Source: Cryptomeria japonica
Taxonomy: Eukaryota; Streptophyta; Pinopsida; Cupressales; Cupressaceae
DNA: 64,000 nt
Direction of reading: 5' to 3'
Assembly (NCBI RefSeq): GCF_030272615.1
Contig: NC_081415.1
Location: forward strand, 630,517,240 to 630,581,239
Numbering within the stretch: the first letter of the stretch is position 1; every line of letters begins with the position of its first letter. Below, one piece after another: positions 35,249-49,389 of the stretch. The position numbers and the translations under genes were made by a program. The notes below the pieces were generated by a model, which worked only from the letters and a program-made list of their open reading frames with translations, made no database searches and was not told where the DNA came from.

Positions 35249-35656
35249 GGGGTTCACCCCATAGCGCAACGCTACAGTTGCGAGCCTCTCGTAGTGGAGG
35301 TCATGAGTTCGAAGCTCGGGACTTGGCCCCTCTCCACCCCCATCGGCCCCCGCCATGACCACCCCCGTCGGCCCCCGCCGTTCACTGCTGACTGTCCGTT
35401 CTGTTGACTTGGCCGGAAAGGTCATTCGCCGTTGGTGCACATCGTGGAGTGAGTGAATGATAAATTTGGAGCATGCTCTTGGTCCCCTCGATGCTGGTTG
35501 GTCGATTACTCTTCGTTCGTTGGTTAGGAAATTGACATCTGTGCTCTCAAGTTGTGTAGGGTGCTTCAAAGAGGATGCCTTGACCCTCGTTTTGGAGATG
35601 AGGTCCTCCTTGTGATCTCACTGGTTCATAGCTCCAATCAAAAAGCGCTTGGATAA

Positions 35657-35687
<31 letters not shown>
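35249..35687 (+). mobile_element. tRNA-derived SINE with (TAA)n tail
   Basis: The head resembles a tRNA with RNA polymerase III boxes: A-box-like TAGCGCAACGC at 35262-35272 and B-box-like GAGTTCGAAGC at 35305-35315, 43 bases apart. A GC-rich tRNA-unrelated body follows, ending in an (AAT)n tail at about 35656-35687. An 18-bp identical sequence flanks it (35231-35248 and 35688-35705), reading as a target duplication. The flanks are themselves AAT-rich, so the last few bases may be coincidence. Confidence 0.82.
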
Positions 35688-35696
<9 letters not shown>

Positions 35697-35705
35697 TAAA
35701 TATAT

Positions 35706-37394
35706 AATAATGATATTAATATACTATAAATATGATATAAATATTATTAATAACATATAAATATAAGATAATAATAATAAAATATCAAAATATAAAATAT
35801 AAATAATAATATAATAATTTATATTAATATATTAATAATGTTTATAGTTAACTTAAAGTTAAGTTAGGGTTATAATTACTATTAGGTTGGGTTAAGGATT
35901 AAACTTTTATTTAGGGTTACATTTACAATAAGATTTGAATTGTTGTATTATATTAATTTTACACTTTAAATCTAATTAAATTATTTGTCTATCACATTTT
36001 ATATAAATTAAATTTATTACAACTAGAAAATACTAAATAGATTTTAAAATATTATCCACTTTTTTATTACGTTGAAGGCGTCTCTTATATGAGATGTACA
36101 AGCTAACTTTTAAAATTAATGGTTGAAAGCTCACCAAAATCTATGCAAGATGATTAAAACTGTCTCGTCCATTGATTTTCGCTTTCCTCATTATCACTGT
36201 TATCGTATCCTCCATGTCATGCGTTTTCGGGGTGATTGGATCGGTTTCCCGCTTGCCATTTCGCGTCTGCCCTAATGTCCGAACCACGAATACAATTTCG
36301 TAGCAAGCAACTTGCGTATCATTTGTGCTGTGAAAGCACACATAATGTTCATTCTTTATTATGTTGTTTGTACTTGGTCCTTTCTGCAGTCACGTCAGAT
36401 ACCCTTTGCAATTAATTGGCCAATTTAAAGGGAGGAACTCCCACATGAAAATTCTCATGCTGGATTGTTTAAAATTCACACTGAACAACATTTTGAAAAG
36501 TTAAATTTTTACTGGGTCTCTCTTCCCGTCTCGCCACTCATCCACCTATGGATCTCTACCGTGCATTGAAGTCTCTCTTTCTTTTTGTCCACTTCGTCCT
36601 GCGAGTTCATCAATGACATTTATTATAAGTATAATTAGAAGGCTTCTGAATACACCAGAAGAATTGTTTGTTTTCCATGGACATCACTTCCACACGAATA
36701 GGTAGACCCGTCATCAATTCACCTCGAAACAAGTTCACCTCTGCATTGATTCCCAGTGCCCAAATATGTAGGTATGGAAATGGGTCCACCTCTCCATTTC
36801 TGACGTGGTGAAATCATATGCCCCTCCAACTATAACAAAATATTTTTTTGATGTCGAACCTCTGGACGATGGACTTTTTAAATGTGATTAATTTATTTTT
36901 TTACGATTTTGGACTCTCTAGCACAATATTTGGCTTACGATTTTGTAAGTAAAGAAATTCCATAAAATATTAATGGAGAATTTGGGTACGTATGGTGATT
37001 AGCCCCACCACCCTTTCATTATTAAAATTTTTTTAAAAAAAATCCTTTGATTATATGTTGTGAGTGTAAATTTAATAATTTCCACATTTTCAAGTTTGGG
37101 CTTTTCCCGTTATTTTTATATTTAAAATTTAAAATTTTAGTTTTTTAGTTTTAAATATTTTAATAATTAATATATTATAATATATAAATAATAACCTATA
37201 TGTTTAAAAAAAAATTATATTTATTTAATATATTATATAATATATATAATAATTGATTTTTATTTATAATTTTAAATATAATTATTATTTAACTTTCTAA
37301 AAAAAGATTTAAAAAAATTAAATTTTTAATAAATATATCTTCAAAAAAATAATAAGATTAATAATTATTATTATGCATATATAGAACTTTCTTT
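35706..37394. other. AT-rich non-coding stretch
   Basis: Very AT-rich at both ends. The middle (about 36060-36840) is more balanced and could be old unique sequence. A 66-codon open stretch on the minus strand at 36141-36341 shows no family resemblance, and I do not call it a gene. Confidence 0.55.
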
Positions 37395-37415
37395 AAAATA
37401 AAATTTATTATTATT

Positions 37416-37457
37416 ATTTTTTTTGATAGGTAATAGGCCAAAGCCGCAATATTTTGA

Positions 37458-37489
<32 letters not shown>

Positions 37490-37639
37490 GTTTGATTAGA
37501 TTGACCCATGACCTTCCCCATTATGGAAGGCCAAGAGTCACAACTTAGAATTCCACTTTAGATGTCCTTATTGGGAATTGAACTTGGGTCTCCAAAGTAG
37601 AACCCAATGTTTTAACCAGTTAAGCTCAACCCATTGGAC
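37416..37639 (-). mobile_element. tRNA-derived SINE, minus strand, with 21-bp target duplication
   Basis: On the minus strand it starts GTCCAATGGGTTGAGC (A-box-like region 37610-37637), has B-box-like AGTTCAATTCC (37573-37584), then a short body, an internal (TAA)n run (about 37460-37488), and an end GGCTTTGGCCTATTACC followed by poly-A. Perfect 21-bp direct repeats flank it at 37395-37415 and 37640-37660. It is about 224 bp and appears full length. Confidence 0.88.
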
Positions 37640-37857
37640 AAAATAAAATTTATTATTATTTTAAAATCGTAGTTTAAAAAAACTAATATTATATTTTATA
37701 TTTTAAATAATTTAATTTTTCTAAAAAATAATATTATAGTTAGATTTATAATTATATATTATATTCTACAATAAAGAAATATTAAATATAAATATAATAT
37801 ATTATACTATTAATGTATACTATTTTTAAAAAATACACATTAAATTATATATATTAT

Positions 37858-38869
37858 TGTAATACCCTAAAAATTGTCATCTAAACCATGGACCCCTAAT
37901 CTCGACAACATCACCAAGGTCCTAACCAAAGACAATTAAAATTAATCTTGAGCACACAATTAATTTCTTAAATCATTAATGTCTCATGGAAAATTAATCA
38001 CTCTGAATTAATTAAATAATTATTTAATTAATTGATCATTTCAAGTAAATCATTTTTAAACAATTATCCTATTTATTTTTATTAAATATCCTAGTATTTT
38101 TAATTAAATAAATCAATTTGCCATTAAATCACAAAAAAGGAATTAATTGGAAAAAATAATTAAAAATTGAAAAGAAATCAAATGGAGATAATCTTGAAAA
38201 AGAATTAAAATTTGAAAAATATCAAAGAAAGCAATTAAAACAATTAAATCTCAAAATTGAATGAAATAGAGAATAAATCGGTTTTTTTATATTCTATCTT
38301 AATTTTAGTTCAATTTCCTTTAAAACTGAGAAAAGCAGTCAATCACACCAATTCACCTGGATTGTGCTTCCTCTTAGAAAATCTCGATCGCTCATCATCA
38401 TTTGATCTCAATCGTTGGCTTCTTTCTAAATTTTCTATAAATTTAGGCTCTCATCTCCTAATCAAGAATCCTGGAGAATATATTGTTATCATGTTGTTTT
38501 TGCTCTAGGTTCATTGAGATTTGTGCATTGAGATATTACATATTAGTTATTGCATACTTGTTAAATCATCTAGCTTAATATTGCTTAAATCATGTTAGAT
38601 TAATCATGCATATCTAGCTTAAATCTTGCATTCATTTAGCTCAATTTCATACATATAGATTAAATCCTTCGTTTAGGTGTTGTCTAGTCACTGGTATTGC
38701 ATATGGAAATCTGAGAGCAAGACTTAACCCGCATCTACTAGAAGGAAATAGGTTGATTTGTGATGGTTTATTGTTCATTATCGATTGATTTACTAATCAT
38801 GCATCTAATGACTTAATTGAAGTGTCGTGTATTCCAGATACAAATAGAAATCCACTTTTCACACACACA
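37858..38869 (+). mobile_element. Solo LTR, target duplication ATTAT
   Basis: Same family as 24912-25978: starts TGTAATACCCTAAAAATTG and ends CTTTTCACACACACA, 1012 bp. Perfect ATTAT copies flank it at 37853-37857 and 38870-38874. TATA-like CTATAAATTTAGG lies near 38439. No internal sequence remains. Confidence 0.92.
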
Positions 38870-39094
38870 ATTATAATTATATTTAGTATTATATATAATA
38901 ACATTATAATATAAATTGTTTAATTACACTTTATTTAAATAATGTAAATCATTCAAATCATTTTTTAAATAATATGATACTTATATTTATTATTATATAT
39001 TACATTGAACAATAGATATTGTTAAATATAAATATAACATAATTTATTATATAGTATAGATTAAAATAATATATACAAATCTAATAGCTTTACC

Positions 39095-42095
<3,001 letters not shown>

Positions 42096-42162
42096 TCCCT
42101 ATTACAAACATAACATGAGCCTATTAGTAATGGACATTGGTTATCTTCTCGATTAAGAGGTT

Positions 42163-42387
42163 TTGTTACAGTCATGCTAGGATCCTTGTAAGTGGATTCA
42201 TAGTTGAATTCAAGCTATCATTTTTCCATTGAGACCTTTTTTGCACAAATAACAACACTTTCTAAATGATTTACCAATTGATTTCATGCACTACACAAAC
42301 ATATGCAAAAAATAGAACAAAAAATTTCCTCATTTAACTTCCACACCTCTTCGGCGTACCTATTGCACACCAAGGTGCAATTGCTAG
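42163..42387 (+). mobile_element. Helitron-like 3' end
   Basis: Copy 2 of the direct repeat runs into ATTGCAC-ACCAAG-GTGCAAT (42362-42381), a perfect 7-bp stem, then TG, CTAG (42384-42387) and T. A hairpin shortly before CTRR, followed by T, is the Helitron 3' signature. A possible 5' end is A followed by TCTCTACTA at 39308-39316, which fits the published plant consensus TCTMTAYTA, but the CT-rich context makes chance matches likely. No Rep/helicase coding is present, so it would be non-autonomous. Confidence 0.45.
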
Positions 42388-42530
42388 TATAGATTCTTAA
42401 GATATATATGTTAGTTCATAATTAATTTAAAAAATTTAAGTTAAAAAAAAAAGGACAAAAGAAAATACCTCATTTTTTAGCGGGCTTTAACTTCAATAAG
42501 AAAAAACACTTGTATTTAATATAAAAATGT

Positions 42531-42997
42531 TATAGGGGAAAGGATTCAGTAGTTGAGCATGCACCAATTGTTGTGAGGGTTGTTGATACCTTTTGTTCCA
42601 AAAATTGAACAAATAAAACCTATTGTTTGAACAAAAAATATCAATTTTTATTAGGAAATTTACCAACAGTTGTTAGGAAATGTACCAATAGTTGTTAAGA
42701 AATGTACTAATATTGTAAAAATAACCAATTAGCTAATGCCATGTCAGCTGCACAACTATTGGGGTCTCTTTTGCACGCCTATTGGTCTCACCTTTTTTTG
42801 GGGCTGTTTTGGACACCTTGGCAAAAAGTATGCTGATGTGACATCATATTTGATGATGTGGCCCTGAAACCTTAGTTATAAGCAGGGGACTTGCCAAGTA
42901 AGCTGCTGTAAAAAAATCGGAGTGATTTGAAATTTTCAAGTAAGATTTTGAGAAGCGCGAAGTTAGGGTGCACAACTACTGAATCCTTTCCCCTATA
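42531..42997. mobile_element. Small TIR element (MITE-like), 467 bp
   Basis: Terminal inverted repeats of about 25-30 bp: the left end reads TATAGGGGAAAGGATTCAGT and the right end is its reverse complement through the same bases and beyond. No coding. An internal triple of about 22 bp (GTTGTTAGGAAATGTACCAA type) lies at 42651-42715. Target duplication is ambiguous because TATA lies at both edges. It ends about 207 bp upstream of the Nudix-like gene start. Confidence 0.82.
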
Positions 42998-43203
42998 TTT
43001 TGTGACTTCAAAAAGCGAAAAAAAAAAGGACACGTTTCCTTAAATAGTTTCTCACAATCGTATGGCAGGCATATTATGGAACAATTTCTATCATATTGGA
43101 TATACCATCTGAAAAAACTCTGCTTATAATTTCCGTAAGAGCCACGCCAAGCTTTTAAGTTGAAGTTGGTGTAGGCCTAGCTTTTGATGGAAGCAATCCA
43201 GAT

Positions 43204-44136
43204 ATGTTATCATTGAGCATCAGAGGCATTACAAAATCCACAACTTCAAGTTTCTCAAAACTGATTCCTAATCTCAGAACACCCAATTCAATCCTTCCAC
43301 TAACCTTAAAGTTTCCCCAGAACAAGGAATATACATATCATACCCATTTAGGAGTACTCAGAGGATCCAAATGTATATTTCAAATCCATTTAAGTTTACC
43401 CAAATACTCATATAATCCCACAAAGCTACTTATCTCTGCAAAACCCCAGAATTACTCGATGTCTACTGCAACCCTTCTCGAAGACCATGCGTCTTCACCG
43501 GCACCCATATATGTAAATGCTAAACAATTAGGCTCTGCGAGTGCCCTAGCTTTGTGGTTAAGAACCCGAATGCCTTCAGCTGCATTTAGCTCGTGGGGAA
43601 TCGAACCGGGGACCAAGAATGTTACAAATCTCTGGGTGGAATTGCAGGAGGGCGAGATAACTCTCGAAGATTCTTACCCTCCAAAACGCACTGTTAATGT
43701 TGCAAGCGTCAACTTAAGGAATGCCAATGGTAGATTCTTAATGGAGTCATACCAAGAAATGAATGATGGGACCATCAGGGTTCGAAACCGACCACTTTCT
43801 GAAAAAATGAAGGCAGGGGAAACTGTGGAGGAGGGTTGTTTGAGGGGTATATTTGAAGAATTGGGTCCTGTTTTGGGGGCATCTGAGAGGGTTAATTTGG
43901 TGATGGGTTCTTATGAGAAGCAGGTGGAAGAGAGGGTTTCTATGTCATATCCTGGCTTGATGACGTGCTATGTTGTGCATTCTGTGGAGGCTGTCATAAC
44001 TGGGTTGCCTGATAATGATTTTTGTACCGACGAAGACGAAGATGGAAGGATGAATGGCGCTGATACATGCTCTAAAGAAAGGGCCATTGGTGTGAAGAGA
44101 CATTTCTGGAAGTGGGTGTCCGAGAAGGGAAAATGA
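43204..44136 (+). CDS. Nudix-like hydrolase-family protein, probably organelle-targeted
   Basis: A 310-codon intronless frame from ATG 43204 to TGA 44134. Residues 1 to about 85 are rich in Ser, Thr, Lys and poor in acids, like a plastid or mitochondrial transit peptide; Met86 ('MSTATLLED') could start a cytosolic form. Residues 140-225 hold conserved-looking 'LWVELQEGEITLEDSYPPKR' and a Nudix-box-like helix with Glu206, Arg214, Glu218, Glu219 and Gly221. Compared with G-x5-E-x7-R-E-x2-E-E-x-G, the first Gly is Glu200 and the Glu after Arg is Gly215, so activity cannot be assumed. Nudix enzymes hydrolyse nucleoside diphosphate-X compounds; the substrate is unknown. The C-terminus has an acidic loop (275-281) and ends 'RHFWKWVSEKGK'. 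No internal stop, unlike every other frame here. Could also be a processed copy, since no intron is seen. Confidence 0.78.
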   Translation: MLSLSIRGITKSTTSSFSKLIPNLRTPNSILPLTLKFPQNKEYTYHTHLGVLRGSKCIFQIHLSLPKYSYNPTKLLISAKPQNYSMSTATLLEDHASSPAPIYVNAKQLGSASALALWLRTRMPSAAFSSWGIEPGTKNVTNLWVELQEGEITLEDSYPPKRTVNVASVNLRNANGRFLMESYQEMNDGTIRVRNRPLSEKMKAGETVEEGCLRGIFEELGPVLGASERVNLVMGSYEKQVEERVSMSYPGLMTCYVVHSVEAVITGLPDNDFCTDEDEDGRMNGADTCSKERAIGVKRHFWKWVSEKGK

Positions 44137-44210
44137 AGAGAATGAATTTTGCAGTAATTGGTACTGTTTGTCCTTTTGCCTTGAAATTGTTATGCTCCAA
44201 TTGTTCTGAA

Positions 44211-44216
44211 ATTAAA
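44211..44216 (+). promoter_or_regulatory. Possible polyadenylation signal of the Nudix-like gene
   Basis: ATTAAA lies 75 bases after the stop codon in a T-rich 3' flank. Plant signals are loose, so this is tentative. Confidence 0.4.
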
Positions 44217-45698
44217 GTAGCATTGGAAACGAGTTTTTAAGTCTTTATACATGAGTTCTAGCGAGATATATCGTTTCTAATTTAGTGGAAAATTTAAACA
44301 TATGTGAATGCATATGTGAGTAAATTTTGAACAATAGTCATTAATCTTTGTGATTTCCTTTGTTTAGGATGTTCCATTTTCTCAAAATTCAACCAGCATT
44401 GAAGATTGTATCTGAGTTAAAGTTGTAGTCGGCAATCAATTTGTTTATTTTTTAAATGATCTGAAAATGTAGTATATGATACCGTTTATTCCAATTTGTA
44501 TTGGATCTATGATGTTGAGCGGTAGTCCTTTTTGTCGCTTCTTTTTGCCCAAATCTGACATTTTGGAATTCTTGCGGCATTCTTTTGTTTCTTTCTTTTT
44601 TAGTATAGGATAACGTTTGAAAAGTTAAGTGTGCCTAAAATGCTTTCACAATGACATGGGTTTCTACTGCAATATGATAAATCTTGTTGAAATTACTATA
44701 TTGGTATTGGATACACCATATTGCTCTTTATAGGATTGAGCAATAGCCATTTTATAGTTTCTTCTCATTTGGGTCAAACATGAGAATGTGGATGTTGGTG
44801 GCGTTTGTGGAAACTTGTAGGTCTTTTAGGATATATATACAACCAGGCCCAGAGCACATTGCTACTGTAAAATTATATCGTAGTCTGTCGCACATGTCAA
44901 ATGCCCTGCGTCTTGGGTATTACTATTATTGGTTAAGGTTAAGCGCTGCCCTTTAATACGGTGTAGGATAAGCATGGCTACATTATTATGATTTGATTGG
45001 GCATGCTCTAATGTACTTAACTTCTAGTCCACAATCTTGCTACATATCAACTCAAGTTTTGGGCTGCTTTAGTACATTTAGCTTATTCTAGTACGACTCC
45101 TAAGTGTTGAACTTTTACTAGTTATTTAAAGAATTAAAATGTAATGGGATTTTTCTCCTTTTTAAATAGAAATATTTGCCAACATTCTACACACTTGCAA
45201 ACAAAAGTTTATTTTTAAAAATTTTATAGCTTCCACTATTGTACTTCATATTATTTATTGTACTTAGTATTATATATACGTCTTGAACAACATTCATTTT
45301 ATCAAATCTCCTCGTTTGGCTCAGATTTTGAAATTTGTGAAACTGGTTTGAACATAGATGCTTTTGAACATGATCATGGGACAGCAGAGAAGGAGAGAGA
45401 AAGAAATCACAATGAACAGTCATAGAGGTGGAGAAAATTGTCCATTAAGATAGGCTTCCTAGTTTTCACCAAAACATTCTTCAATTCCTTGTTACCATCA
45501 TTTATCACCATGGAACCCGATTGGACAAGAAAAAATGCATACCCAGTCACTACACCTATCTTGGCATCTCATGGTTAAAATTCTACTTTCGTAAGATCCT
45601 CCTTTTTGGCTTACTCTTCATTTAGAATCTGGAGTACCTTTACAATCTGATCATCTTTAGTAAGTTCATAAATTTCCTATTTCCCACATTGATATTCT
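44217..45698. other. Gene 3' flank, no recognised feature
   Basis: AT-rich, stops in all frames, no terminal repeats. It ends with ATTCT, the left target-duplication copy of the chromovirus. Confidence 0.6.
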
Positions 45699-47303
45699 TG
45701 TAATGTCCCTTACTAGTTATATAAGCAGAAATATGTTTGCCTGGAATAACAGATGGAAAAATAAATCAGAAATAGGAACATTGCTTTTATTCTAAGTAAG
45801 TTACATTAATGCAAACAGAGATTTCTTATACATATGCAGCGGTCATAAAAATTTATTCAATTGCAACTCAAATAGCTATTAAACATTATTCCTTTAATAT
45901 CCATAATGGAGAAACACAGGGGGTGATCCGGTTAGCCCATCCATCCCACTCTGGATCCAAAGGCAGTCATTGTGCCCCTTTGGCTTACTAATAGTGGTGT
46001 GGGTCTTATCATTCCTTGTTCCACCCTTAAATTTATTAAGCCAAGGAAGTGGCAGAGTGTAGAGGGGCTTAATTGTTGCCAGTCCCAGGCCCAGTAGCAG
46101 TCATATGCCCTACTGGCCTACTGATCTTACATGAACCAGTAGGTGGTCAACTTGGACAGACATTATCCTCCTCTCCCAGTCTCTCTGCCTTCCTGGAATT
46201 TTATGTAAATTAGTGAATTTCTTGCAGGATTATTATTATTGTAAGCTTTTACTGTTATAGAATTGTGAAATATGTTTGTACAGATTTGAATAAACAACAT
46301 CGTAATATTTACCAGTCACCCCATTTAAGGAGTGATTGTGTCAGATAATCATGATTACATAAACATCAGAAACTTGCTGTATAATTTTATGATTTTTAAC
46401 TTCATTAGTATTCTAAATAAGTTTAACGGTGCTGTGTAATACTGTAATGATTCTTAACACAGAACTACTCAGATTTATTACTGTAACGGATTGTTCATTT
46501 GTAATCGTTATTATTCTTATGATATTAAGCTTAATACGTGGGGCTTCACAGTTCTGTCGAGATCTATAGGTAGTGCCATTTATTGTTACCTTTTTAGCTA
46601 AATAGTAGTTCACGATGGATACCAAAATACGTGAAAGGAAAGTTGATGCAAACACCGTGAAAATAACTTACCTTTAATTCACATACTGGCCAATAACACG
46701 TATATGCAATACATTAAAAACAATCATCCTTTCCTTAGTACATGACGTACCTGAAATGGCGCCCTGCAGTCGGGTAATTCAGAATGATGCCAATTGTGTA
46801 ATTACGTGATCATAGTCTGCCTTCCCTTCCCCGAGTCTCCTTCTCGTGTGTATCCTCTGCAGTTTTGGCGCTCACTATTTCTATCCTTCCCAATCACCAA
46901 TTAAGAGGTCACATCGTATTAGAAGAGATGTGACATGCTTGGCAGAAGTCGTGACTTTTGTAAATAAATAATCGCCTGGGTTGTGACTATTAGCCAATAG
47001 GCACATCCAGTTCAAGCTTATAAGGCTTATATTGTATCAAATAATTATTACTTATTATTTATTCTATTAATCATTAACATGTGCGATTACCTTAATCACT
47101 GTATTTATATGTAATTTTAATAATTAGTAAATAATTTACATGTTATTATTATTACTGAGAGAAGACAGTTATTATAATTAATAATAAATAATCAATTACA
47201 CATTAATAATCAATTGATATTTTTGGATAGAGATATACATTGCATAAATATTAGAACACAGTTATATAGACATATCTGATATATTCATCATGAGGACATG
47301 ACA
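45699..47303 (-). repeat. 3' LTR of the chromovirus
   Basis: 1605 bp, colinear with 60956-62560. It lies left of the polypurine tract (minus strand GAGAGGGGAGGAC at about 47304-47316). TATAAG-type promoter words occur on the minus strand near 47017-47036. Confidence 0.93.
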
Positions 47304-47500
47304 GTCCTCCCCTCTCGAGTTGGCTTGTCCACAAGCAATTTGAGTTGGGGATGGTTAAATTTTTTCTCCCCTTCCCAAGTGGCATCTTCTTCTGGCAATC
47401 CTTTCCATTTAACCAAGAACTCCGGAATAGTTTTGTTCCTAAACTTCTTTTCCCTCATATTCAAGATCAGCTCTGGTTCTAAAATGAGTTTGCCTTCATC
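47304..47500 (-). pseudogene. Chromodomain at the integrase C-terminus
   Basis: On the minus strand about 47480-47330 translates to 'IPEFLVKWKGLPEEDATWE', the core of a chromodomain, followed by 'LKLLVDKPTRE'. Chromodomains of chromoviruses bind modified histones and steer integration. No intact ORF links it to the integrase core. Confidence 0.85.
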
Positions 47501-48480
47501 ATCAAGAGAAGGTAGCTCAGTACATGGAACAACGTGTTACCCCAAAACTTTCTTAAGCTGGGACACGTGAAAGACATTATGAATCCTGCTGTTCGCTGGA
47601 AGCTCAATCTCATAAGCTACCTCTCCTATTTTTCGCAGTACCTTGTAAGGGCCATAAATTCATGGTTTAAGCTTCTCAGCACCACTGGTCTTCAGGGATG
47701 ACTGCCTATAAGGCTGAAGCCTCAAGAAAACCAAGTCACCTTCTTCAAAAGTTCTTTCTTCTTGATGACGGTCAGCGTACATTTTTTGCTGATTTTAGGA
47801 GTTACATTTTTCTGTATAAAGTCTTTAGCACCTGACACTTTGCTTTCTTGGATGGCCAATCCTCCAAAAGTCATCGTGTCATATCCATAGAGAGCCTTAA
47901 AAGGGCTCATGCCAATAGACATATGGTGGTATTGTATTGTAACAATACTCCCCTAAATGCAACCACTTAATCCATGAATTCTGCTGATTTGTAACATAAT
48001 TTCTCAAATATCTTTCTAGGCATTTATTTACTATTTCAGTTTGTCCGTCCGTCTGGGGATGATAACTAGTACTGGGGGTGAGTGTTGTACCTGCTAATCT
48101 AAACAATTATTGCCAAAACTGACTGAGAAAGTGGCTATTACGATCACTTACAATGTTTTTTGGTAACCCATTTAGTCGAAATATTTCTCGGAAGAAGACT
48201 TCAGCTACTTGGTGTGCTCTATATTCGGTGGATATGGCCAAGAAATGAGCATATTTGGTTAGTCGGTCTACCACCACATAAATGCAATCTTTACCTTTAC
48301 ATTTGGGTAGGCCGGTAATAAAATCCATGGAAATACTTTCCTATTTTATATTAGGAATGGGCAGTGGTTGAAGGAGCCCTGTTGGGTGTGTTTGTTCAAC
48401 TTTATTTTTCTGACAAGTCCTGCATTCCTGAACATACCTTAAAACATCTCCCTTGAGTCCCTTCCATGATATTTTTTCTC
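47501..48480 (-). pseudogene. pol: Chromovirus integrase
   Basis: Fragments in more than one frame: zinc-binding 'ECRTCQKNK' (about 48430-48400), core with Asp in 'MDFITGLPK' (about 48325), Asp in 'NIVSDRNSHF' (about 48150), Glu in 'SYHPQTDGQTE' (about 48060-48030), and the C-terminal 'FKALYGYD' (about 47905). TAA near 48106 and further frame changes break it. Confidence 0.88.
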
Positions 48481-49389
48481 TTATTTGCTAGTATGTTTTA
48501 TAATATCCTTGATGCCCTGCCAAGGGATTATCATGATATTCCTTCAAAATTGTGCCCTTGAATTTGGAATTAGATGCAAGGAAAATCCTACCCTTATAGA
48601 AGATCTATTCTTCCATCACCTTGTAATCCTCATTTGGCAGATTACCTTCCATTATTTCAGTGGTTAAAGAATCTCTGGCATATTCTGCTGTGATTTGGGA
48701 CTTCCAATCCCCAGTAATATTGGTTAGAGTATTCAAATAGGACCATCTGGATAAGGCATCTGCTACCACATTTCTCGCTCGCTCCACATATTCTATATCA
48801 AAATCATATGCTTAAGTTTTGCTCACCCATTTCTGTTGGCAGTCATTAAGATCTTTTTGGTTCATAAAAAATCTGAGACTATTGTGATCGGTCTTTACAT
48901 TGGATTTTCCCCCAACTAGGTATTGTTTGAACTTTGCAAATGCGTGCATAATAGCCAACATTTCCTTATCATAGATGGAATAATGTTTTTCTTTTTTTGA
49001 CAACCTACAACTTTCAAAGGCTATAGGGTGCTTGTTTTGCATGAGAACCGCCCCTATTCCGTCCCCTGAAGCATCACATTTTAACTCAAAAGGTTGAGTG
49101 AAATCTGGAATTGCTAGAACCGGACATGAACTCATTGCCTCCTTAAGTTTTTCAAAGGCTTGCTGTGATACTTCACTCCATAAAAAGGCCCCTTTCTTTG
49201 TCAAATCAGTGAGAGGGGCCGTATCTTAGAAAATCCCTTAACAAATCTCCTGTAGTAGCTGCATAACCCTACAAATCCTCTCAATTGGGTCAAATTCCTT
49301 GGTTTTGGCCACTCTTTGATGGCTTTGATTTTCTCTTCGTCAACATTGACTCCTTGGGAGTTAATTTTGTGACCAAGGTAAATATTTTT
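48481..49389 (-). pseudogene. pol: Chromovirus RT end and RNase H
   Basis: RT continues from the far side of the copia insertion with 'IYLGHKINSQGVNV' and 'LRGFVGLCSYYRRFVKGFS' (49390-49205). After a frame change comes RNase H with 'ELKCDASGDGIGAVLMQ', 'KHYSIYDKEMLAIMHAF' and 'VKTDHNSL' (49204-48812), then 'RARNVVADALSRW' (about 48785-48745). Confidence 0.9.

Noticed and set aside
35249-35330. A tRNA gene
   Set aside because: The A and B boxes are present but the segment cannot fold as a full cloverleaf by eye and continues into a SINE body with target duplication.
35210-35569. 119-codon minus-strand open frame
   Set aside because: Antisense of the SINE body; no protein family resemblance.
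36141-36341. Small gene on the minus strand
   Set aside because: Only 66 codons, no homology I recognise, no promoter or neighbouring exon.
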